Part shown: in pieces, positions 56,834 to 64,000 of the stretch
How positions within the stretch are numbered: the stretch's first letter is position 1
Layout: every line of letters begins with the position of its first letter
Assembly (NCBI GenBank): GCA_050084515.1
Contig: CM114272.1
Span: forward strand, 26,846,001-26,910,000
Reading direction: 5' to 3'
DNA: 64,000 nucleotides
Source: Blasia pusilla
Lineage: Eukaryota; Marchantiophyta; Marchantiopsida; Blasiales
The notes under the pieces: generated by a model
Told to the model about the DNA's origin: nothing
Seen by the model: the letters and a program-made list of their open reading frames with translations, nothing else
Databases searched by the model: none
Program-made: the position numbers and the translations under genes

Positions 56834-57530
56834 GGGCACCTTCGCTTTGTGTGTATAATTTTTGAGTAAACCTTCCCTTTGACATCCCTCTTGAGTGTGG
56901 CGATCTCCATATACTTGTAACTTTTGTACTCATAAGTAGAGGAATTTGATGTTTGTGTTTCAGTTTTGAGTGTGACAATAGAGATGTTTGTGTTTCATGT
57001 CTCAGTTTTGAGAATATCAGAGAGGCGAGTTTGCAATGAGAAGTAGATATTGTGTTCTTCCATTGATGACCATCTTTCACTATAATTCACTAGGCATTCT
57101 TCTGACGTAAGAAAATATTCCATTTCAAGGTGTATGGATACATTTTATAGCTTTGGACTTATGGCCACAATTGGATGTAAGAAAAATTTGCTAGCTCTAT
57201 CTTTCAATAGATAAGGATTTTTTACTGTGAAAAACTGATCTAATCAGATGCTACAAAATGGATGGGTTGGTACAAGAGTAATGTGCTTGTATGTTTTCAC
57301 ACAATGTTGGTAGCATTAGGAGTGTATAACCGATACATAATTGCATCTCCATTGCATGGATTTAAGAGAAGTAGTGATAGGTGTAGGGAGGATAGGTAGG
57401 AAGGAGTAATTCATATTCATGGATACAAAATGGACTCGAATGCCAATTTCACGTATATATTTCTCTCAGAAATAAAGCAATTTATTATACATAATGACAT
57501 GTATAGTTATTTGGATATTGTCAGTGAATA
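56834..57530. other. Interior of CACTA 2, nothing recognised
   Basis: Non-coding by inspection; short chance frames only. Confidence 0.4.
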
Positions 57531-57534
57531 GGAT

Positions 57535-57975
57535 TGTAAATGACATGGACAAGTCATTTTAATGACTTAGTCATTCTCTTGTGACGCATGAAGTCATTAT
57601 TTATTACTCTGAGGAGTTACACTTAATGACTCGCCTAATCATTATTAATGACTCATCTAGTCATTCTTAATGAAGCGTTTAGTCAATCCTTATGACTCCT
57701 CCAGTCATTCTTTATTACTCGTCTAGTCATTCTTTATGACTAGACAAGTCATTTCTTATGACTTAACCTAGTCATACAAAATGACTAAGTAAAGTCATGT
57801 TTAGTGACTATGTTGAGTAACAAAAAAGAGACTCAGATATGACTACCCTCGGTTTTAGTAACAACTTATACGACTAAGAGTAATTTTTATTACTAGAGTC
57901 GGGTTAAGTATTTACTTAGTCACACAGGCCCGGTTTGAGTAACATCTAGTCATTTTTCTAAGTCATCTAGAGGGG
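57535..57975. repeat. Sub-terminal repeats of CACTA 2
   Basis: Dense TGACT / AGTCAT words, for example GACTCGCCTAGTCATT-like and TTATGACTAGACAAGTCATT, in both orientations at roughly 20-30 bp spacing. Typical transposase-binding region of a CACTA end. Confidence 0.75.
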
Positions 57976-57990
57976 GTTTTTGTACTAGTG

Positions 57991-58430
57991 TCACGCAAAG
58001 GTCTGTAGTTCATTGGATTTGCGAGCCGGATACCATCAGTTGCCTATATGATTGGAGGACAGGAAAAAGACGGAATTTTGGGGAATCGATCCTCACGGGA
58101 AGGATTGTTTGTACTAGTGGCGGTTCTTACCATTTGGATGAAAGAACGCCCTCGCTGAGTTTTAGAGGGTGATGGATAGGATCTTGGCAGGTCTGGATTT
58201 TGCTTGGTATTACATTGATGACATCGTAGTCTTTAGTGCCACGGTTTAAGAGCATGAGCGACATCTAGAGGAGGTGTTTCGACGATTGCAATTACATGGG
58301 CTGAAGCTACATCCAAGCAAGTGTAAGTTCTTCTACGACCATATTAAGAACTTGGATCATATGATATACCCAAGTGGCCTTGATGTTTAGCAGATGAAGG
58401 TAGAGGCTATTTCATGCATTCCACGTCCTA
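57991..58430 (+). pseudogene. RT C-terminal part of gypsy element 2
   Basis: Resumes after the CACTA element with TCACGCAAAG and the codons for SLDLRAGYH-type sequence, then YIDDIVVFSATV (catalytic Asp pair kept, about 58212) and EVFRRLQLHGLKLHPSKCKF. Several TAG and TGA stops. Confidence 0.85.
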
Positions 58431-59152
58431 CAGATGTGAGCCGCGTTCGTGCATTCATGGGATTTGCAAACTTCTATCGGTGGTACGTCAAGGGATTCAG
58501 TTCGATTGTGAATCCACTGACCTTGCTGACCAAGATGGATCATTAGTGGCATTGGGGGGATGAGCAGGAGCAAGCATTTCAGTTGCTCAAGGACAAATTG
58601 ACGTCCGCGCCCATCTTGAGGAGACCGATCAGGGGACGTCCTTTCTTGTTGCACACAGATAAGAGCATGGTGGGGCTTGGAGCGATGCTCACCCAACATG
58701 ATGATGAGGGTAGAGAGTTTGTGGTGGCTTGCGCTAGCTGTTCGAACAACGTTGCAGAGATGAACTATAACTTGTATGATGATGAGTGCTTGGCTGCGGT
58801 GTGGGCTGTCGCACATTTGAGGTGTTACTTATTCGACAACCCCTTTACCATCATCACTGATCATCAACCACTAAAGTGGTTGATGAAGTCCGACAAGCTT
58901 ATAGGGAAGCTTGCAAGATGGGCTCTGTTGCTACAGGAGTATGATTTTCAGGTGGTACATAGACGTGGGTTGCTTAACCAGGATGTAGATGGACTGAGTC
59001 ATAACCCATTTCTGAGTCAACGAGATGGGACTAGAGCTCAATGGCATGGAGAGAGTGATGAGGAGTCAGTGCCAGGATGGCACGCGTCAGCCTATTTAGG
59101 CTTGTTGGCTATAGAGAGCCCAAAGTGTGGAGACTTTCATAGCGAGGTTTGA
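58431..59152 (+). pseudogene. RNase H and linker of gypsy element 2
   Basis: VRAFMGFANFYRWYVKGF, LLKDKLTSAPILRRPI, then 58583-59152 uninterrupted: GRPFLLHTDKSMVGLGAMLT (Asp of RNase H replaced context DKS), DECLAAVWAVAHLRCYLF, FTIITDHQPLKWLMKSDKL, VVHRRGLLNQDVDGLS. Standard Ty3-type RNase H with a C-terminal acidic linker. Confidence 0.88.
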
Positions 59153-60290
59153 TGGAGAGTCCTTGGATCCCGAGGCGAGTAAGGAGACGATAGGTGGACG
59201 AGATATTCACAATGATGGAGAAATCTTGGAGTTTCTGCGTACTGGCAGTGTTGAGAGCACAGTGGGATCTAGAGAGTGGGATCTGATCCTACAACGAGCC
59301 AGACGGTTTCGTTGGGAGGGCACACATATGTTGCGAGTATGGGAGGATGGTAAAGTGCGTGTAGTGCCTCATCCTTCACAGAGAGCATGTTTGGTGCGTT
59401 ATACCCACGAGGAGTTGGATCATTTTGGATTGAAGCGGACATACAACTTGCTTCAGATTTAGTATTGGTGGTGAGGCATGCAGACTGACGTTCAACTGTT
59501 TATTGCCTGATGCATGGTGTGTGATCGTGTCCGAGCATCGTCCAATGCTCCAAATCCACAGTTGCATCCACTTTCGATTATGGGTTTAGGTTATAGATGG
59601 ATTTTGGATTTTGTAGGACCTTTGCCTTTGACAGAGCGCCATAGTCGTTATGTGTTGGTGATGGTCGAGCACTTCTCGAAGTGGATAGAGTTGGTTGCAT
59701 TGCCTGACAAAGCGAGGGAGGGAGAAGCGTATGCCTTCCTAGATCGAGAGCAGAGTCATTACGGCGTATCAGTTGAGGTGTTGATAGACCAGGGTACAGA
59801 GTTCCGCAGGGAGTTTTAGGCATTGTGTGATCAGACACCGATCGACCACCGCACTGCTTCGTGAGATCATCCTGAGGCGGATGGACTAGCGGAGCGGGTT
59901 GTGCATACGGTGAAGAGAGGACTATGCAAATATGGCTTGTAGAGAGGTCACATAGGAGATTGGGACCTTTAGTTTCCATGGTTGGCGATGGGATACAGAT
60001 TCAGCAGGCAAGCATCCTTAGCATCTTTCTCACCGTACTTGTTGCTTTATGGTCGTGAGCCAGATTAACGCGCGGCCATTCGTCGAGATACTGGTGAGGT
60101 GTTGAACCTCGATGACCATGATGTATGGATCAGAGCATGTTCTGAGAGGGATGAGTTATTTCGGAGAGTGATGCCCATGGCGTTTGAGAACTTGGTGATT
60201 GCGCAACATTGGGATACGTTGAGGTACGCCACTATTCAAGGAGGTGGTTATTGACCTACTATCCGGAGGTTTCATCAAAGAGACTATGTC
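59153..60290 (+). pseudogene. Integrase of gypsy element 2
   Basis: One frame with stops. HHCC zinc domain: YTHEELDHFGLKRTY (two His), then CMVCDR (two Cys). Catalytic core: RWILDFVGPLPLT (first Asp), VEVLIDQGTEFRREF (second Asp), DHPEADGLAERVVH (Glu). Stops at TAG 59460, TGA about 59475, TGA about 59511, TAG about 59817, TGA about 59862, TAG about 59940, TAG about 59970, TAA about 60066 and TGA about 60252. Integrase inserts the cDNA; this copy cannot function. Confidence 0.9.
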
Positions 60291-60293
60291 TAC

Positions 60294-60644
60294 TTGCAGC
60301 AGATGACACCCACGACGTTGGATATGATTGTAGGGCGCACCATCTTGAGAGCGCGTGAGGTTTTGCCATCCGATGTTCTCTTATTGGAGGGACGCGATGG
60401 TATGGTTTGGAAGGACCATGTGCGTAACTGTGTGCTATGTCATCTTCCGAACATTGACGATACAGTCAATCCGAGCTTAGCAATAGTTCCTGCAAGCTTG
60501 CGGTGTATATTGTGTGGTTCCGTCCGTGGTGCAACCACTATGCTAGTCTGTGAAGGATGTTCGAGAGGATGGCATATGGCATGTTTGACGCCATCTCTCA
60601 CTAGGGTTCCTCATGGACGATGGATGTGTCCCTGATGTACATAG
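60294..60644 (+). pseudogene. Integrase C-terminus fused to a PHD-type zinc finger
   Basis: Starts with an integrase tail segment (GRTILRAREVLPSDVLLLEG, DHVRNCVLCHLPNI). Residues 71-112 of this frame have CILC (71, 74), CEGC (86, 89), H94, C97 and RWMC (C112) in the C4HC3 order of a PHD finger. Immediately after comes TGA (60633-60635), then a Cys codon, Thr and TAG (60642), so the last PHD Cys lies just past a new stop. PHD fingers read histone H3 tails. In gypsy elements a chromodomain commonly occupies this place and guides integration. Confidence 0.82.
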
Positions 60645-60809
60645 AGTAGGTAGTTCTATATTCCGACTTGTGTTTGTGACATGGATGAGAAGAAGGCAAC
60701 TAACGATGGGACCATATGAGCACCCGACCTTCTTGCTCTTAGCGTCTAAGAGATGTATGTCATGGTAGATACGGATAGATGGCTATCTGGAGTTAGAGGG
60801 ACCTAACCA

Positions 60810-60820
60810 CCAGCTAGGGG
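60810..60820 (+). other. Polypurine tract of gypsy element 2
   Basis: AGCTAGGGGGG directly before TGATTGGAG, the likely plus-strand primer site and 3' LTR start. Confidence 0.7.
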
Positions 60821-61475
60821 GGTGATTGGAGATATTTTGGTACTTCTTGTCTCGTTGTTTGGATGCCATGAGTTAGCATGGGATCGTGCGTGTTTGTGTG
60901 TGTGTGTTTGGTGACAATGATGTATGGTGTATAGCGATGTGTATGCGCACGACAGTTGTCACATCTTTTAGGATAGATCGATGAGATCTAGTAGAACACC
61001 TCCGTGAGTAGTGGAGGACATGCTCTGTAGGTTGAGCATGACATGCTGAGGCTCGGGGAAACCTGAGAGAGCAGGTTTAGGATCTTCGTTTCGGCTCATT
61101 TGGAGCCATATTGAGGAATTTGCTATTTTAGGTAAGTACCATTTTTGGTATATGATCAACTTTCTATTTTTGGTAAGTATCCTTTGACCTCCTACATCAG
61201 GTCAAGAGCCAAGGAGGTGACTTGGGAGCATAGGTTACCATGGAGAGAGCTTGGGAGAGTGGAGGGATATACCTCAAGGAGAGACAGCTTGAGAGCTCAT
61301 TCTCTCTTTGTTGAACCTCTTGGCATGAGGCGGCGAAGTTATGGTCTTGCTTGCCTTGTGTGTGTAGTCCAAGTCTCTCATTAGGAGAGTGGGTTTGGTT
61401 TGACATTGAGAGACACATGTGAGAGTGCACACATGTGAGAACTATAGTGTTGTGAGATAGATTTGATCTTACTTT
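60821..61475 (+). repeat. 3' LTR of gypsy element 2
   Basis: From TGATTGGAGATATTTTGG to GATCTTACTTTA, about 655 bp. 60968-61475 matches 18147-18660 of element 1. A TG repeat lies near 60890-60910. The terminal CA seen in element 1 is missing because another LTR start follows directly. Confidence 0.78.
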
Positions 61476-61588
61476 ATTGGAGATATTTTGGTATTTCTTG
61501 TCTCGTTGTTTGGATGTCATGAGTTAGCATGGGATCGTGCGTGTTTGTGTGTGTGTGTTTGGTGACAGCGATGTGCATGCGTAAGACA
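61476..61588 (+). repeat. Second, partial LTR start joined to the 3' LTR
   Basis: TTGGAGATATTTTGGTATTTC to GTAAGACAG repeats the first about 130 bp of the LTR (60827-60957) with an internal deletion of about 18 bp. It sits head-to-tail against the LTR end and is then cut by satellite sequence. Confidence 0.85.
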
Positions 61589-64000
61589 GATGGTTCCGGT
61601 CCAAAAAAGAGTTAGACAATTTTAGGATTTTGCTCACAATTTCATTTTGCCTAAAACTTGGTAAGAGTGCTAGTGCCACCTTCGGGACTATGTTGGCCAA
61701 ATTGCAGCTCAAGAAGAAAAAGTTGGACAAGATGAAAAATGGAAAAAGCTTATTTTGGTAAAAGGTCTCATGGTTTGGGTCCAAAAAGGAGTTAGACATT
61801 TTTGAGTTTTTGCTCAAAACTTCATTTTTCGTGAAATTTGGCAAGAGTCCTAAATACATCTTGGGGACCATATTGACCAAATTGCAGCTGAAGATGACAA
61901 AGTTGGATAGAATGAAAAATGAAAAAACCTTATTTTTGTAGAAGGTCTTGTGGTTCGAGTCCAAAAAAGAGTTAGAAATTTGTAGGGTTTTGGTCACAAC
62001 TTCAGTTTTCCTAAAACTTGGTAAGACTGCTAGGGCCACCTTCGGGACCATGTTGGCCAAATTGCAGCTCAGAACAAGTTGGACATCATGAAAAATGGGA
62101 AAAGCTTATTTTGGTAAAAGGTCTCATGATTCGGGTCCAAAAAGGAGTTAGAAATTTTTGAGTTTTTGCTCAAAACTTGGCAAGAGTCCTAGATGCACCT
62201 TGGGAACCATTTTGGCCAAGTTTCAGCTCAAGATGACGAAGTTGGACAAAATGAAAAATGAAAAAACCTTATTTTGGTAGAATGTCAAATGGTTTGGGTC
62301 CAAAAAGAAGTTAGAAAATTTTGAACTTTTGCTCACAACTTCATTTTTTGTGAAACTTGGCAAGAGTGCTAGGGTCATCTTGGGGAGCATTTTGGCCAAA
62401 TTTCAGCTCGAAATGACAAAGTTGGACAAGATGAAAAATGACAAAACCTTATTTTTGTAGAAGGTCTGATGGTTCGGGTCCAAAAAGGAGTTAGTAATTT
62501 TTGAGCTTTCTTGCAACTTTATTTTGCCTAAAACTTTGCAAGAGTGCTAGGGTCACCTTGGGGACCATTTTGGAAAAATTGGAGCTCAAGATGACAAAGT
62601 TGGACAAGATGAAAAATGGAAAATGCTTAGTTTGGTAGAAGGTCTGGTGGTTTGGGTCCAAAAAAGAGTTAAAAATTTTTAGGGTTTGGCTCACAACTTC
62701 ACTTGGCCTAAAACTCGGTAAGATTCTAGGGCCATCTTGGCAACCATGTTGGCCAAATTGCAAATCGAGATGACAAAGTTGGACAAGATGAAAGATGGAA
62801 AAATCTTCTTTTGGTAGAAGGTTCGATGGTTCGGGTCCAAAAAGGAATTAGAAATTTTTTAGGTTTTTCTCACTATTTCATTTTGCCTAAAACTTGGCAA
62901 TAGTCCTAGATAGACTTTTGGGACCATGTTGGGCAAATTTCAGCTCAAGATGACAAAGTTGGACAAGATGAAAAATGACAAAACCTTATTTTTGTAGAAG
63001 GTCTGATGGTTCGTGTCAAAACAGGAAGTAGTAATTATTGAGATTTTTCTCACAACTTCATTTTGCCTAAACCTTGGCAAGAGTGCGAAGATCACCTTGG
63101 GGATCATTTTGGCCAAATTTCTGCTCAAGATGACAAAGTTGGACAAGGTGAAAAATGAAAAAACTTTATTTTGGTAGAAGATCTTATGGTTTGGATCCAA
63201 AAAAGAGTTAGAAATATTTAGGGTTTTGCTCACAACTTCACTTTGCCTAAAATTTGGTAAGAGTGCTAGGGCTACCTTCGGGACCATGTTGGCCAAATAA
63301 CAACTCAAGAAGACAAAGTTGGATAAGATGAAAAATAGAAAAACCTTATTTTGGTAGAAGGTTAAATGGTTTGTGTCCAAAAAGGAGTTCGAAATTTTTG
63401 AGCTTTTGCTCACAACTTCATTTTTCCTTAAACTTGGCAAGAGTGCTAGGGTCATCTTGGGGAGCATTTTGGCCAAATTTCAGCTCAAGATGACAAAGTT
63501 GGACAAGATGAAAAATGAAAAAAACTTATTTTTGTAGAAGGTCTTATGGTTCGGGTCCAAAAAGGAGTCAGTAATTTTTGAGCATTTTCTCACAATTCCA
63601 TTTTTTTATACTTTGGAAAGAGTGCTAGATGCATCTTGAAGACCTTGTTGGCCAAATTTAAGCTGAAGATGACAAAGTTGGACAAGATGAAAAATGGAAA
63701 AACCTTATTTGGATAGAAGGTTTGATGGTTGGGGTCCAAAAAGGAGTTATAATTTTTTGATCTTTTGCTCACAACTTCATTTTGAATGGGGACCATGTTT
63801 GCCAAATTACAGCTCAAGATGACAAAGCTGGACAAGATGAAAAATGAAAAAACCTTGATTTAATAGAAGGTCTGATGTTTTGGGTCCAAAAAGGACTTGC
63901 CAAATTTTGAGTTTGTAGTCCTTACTCCATTTTGCCTTAAACTTTGCAAGAGTGCTAGATGCACCTTGGAGATAACGTGACCTTAATTTTATCTCAAGAT
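61589..64000. repeat. 180-bp tandem satellite, at least thirteen units, continues past the window
   Basis: The landmark GTTGGA(C/T)A(A/G) occurs at 61722, 61902, 62078, 62241, 62421, 62599, 62778, 62958, 63138, 63318, 63498, 63677 and 63827. The spacing is 180 in most units, with small deletions elsewhere. Units share GGTTCGGGTCCAAAAAGGAG, CTCACAACTTCATTTTGCCT, AACTTGGCAAGAGTGCTAGG, TTTTGGCCAAATTTCAGCTC and CAAGATGAAAAATG. Because 180 is a multiple of three, the minus strand holds long repetitive frames (61524-62060, 62940-63476). These are not considered genes. Confidence 0.95.

Noticed and set aside
61524-63476. Minus-strand proteins of 178 residues with repeated NSFLDxNHxTFY
   Set aside because: They are products of the 180-bp satellite period being a multiple of three. 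Repeats are interrupted by indels and stops, with no sign of selection.

Overview
This looks like a repeat-dense nuclear window from the green-plant lineage, most likely a streptophyte alga (charophyte) or an early-diverging land plant. The evidence is two intron-rich host genes with GT-AG introns (a MORC-type ATPase and a plant-style protein disulfide isomerase ending in KDEL) set among plant-type CACTA, Helitron, Ty1/copia, Ty3/gypsy and L1-like elements. The charophyte leaning rests on a gypsy element that carries a DNA methyltransferase. As far as I remember, such elements are known from charophytes and, independently, from dinoflagellates. No bacterial features, tRNA or rRNA genes were recognised.

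Layout. 1-1.43 kb: L1-like LINE (minus strand) with an unbroken ORF2 endonuclease running off the left edge. 1.43-2.9 kb: two copia 3' ends with LTR material. 3.16-13.56 kb: MORC ATPase gene (minus strand, ten phase-consistent exons, 3' end not found), its introns filled by an old inverted LTR-family copy, two solo LTRs with target duplications and a 5'-truncated LINE. 15.3-16.2 kb: five copies of a 177-bp satellite. About 16.2-29.1 kb: a second LINE (plus strand) split by gypsy element 1 (18.15-26.1 kb). 29.46-32.2 kb: decayed CACTA transposon (minus). 33.4-34.25 kb: irregular purine-rich repeats. 34.39-37.02 kb: tandem repeat of about 0.6-0.65 kb. 38.75-45.9 kb: decayed Helitron with Rep, Pif1-type helicase and accessory reading frames. 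47.2-52.93 kb: intact PDI gene (plus). 54.38-61.48 kb: gypsy element 2 (5'-truncated), split by a 3,038-bp CACTA element carrying an LRR gene fragment. 61.59 kb to the end: 180-bp satellite array.

The most interesting system is the gypsy family. Copy 1 has gag, aspartic protease, a DNMT3-like cytosine-5 methyltransferase with motifs in the order I-IV-VI-VIII-IX-X, then reverse transcriptase and RNase H. Copy 2 lacks the 5' half but keeps integrase and ends in a PHD-type zinc finger. Together they imply an ancestral element of LTR-gag-PR-DNMT-RT-RH-IN-PHD-LTR, carrying both a DNA-methylation writer and a chromatin reader. Both copies are dead. Many of their stop codons look like C-to-T changes (TGA or TAG where CGA or CAG would fit), as expected of methylated DNA.

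The two host genes are well supported. Exon phases close throughout, the PDI model totals exactly 651 codons, and the MORC exons rebuild the GHKL ATPase core followed by the S5-type fold. The rest is nested mobile DNA whose order of insertion can be read from target-site duplications and interruptions.
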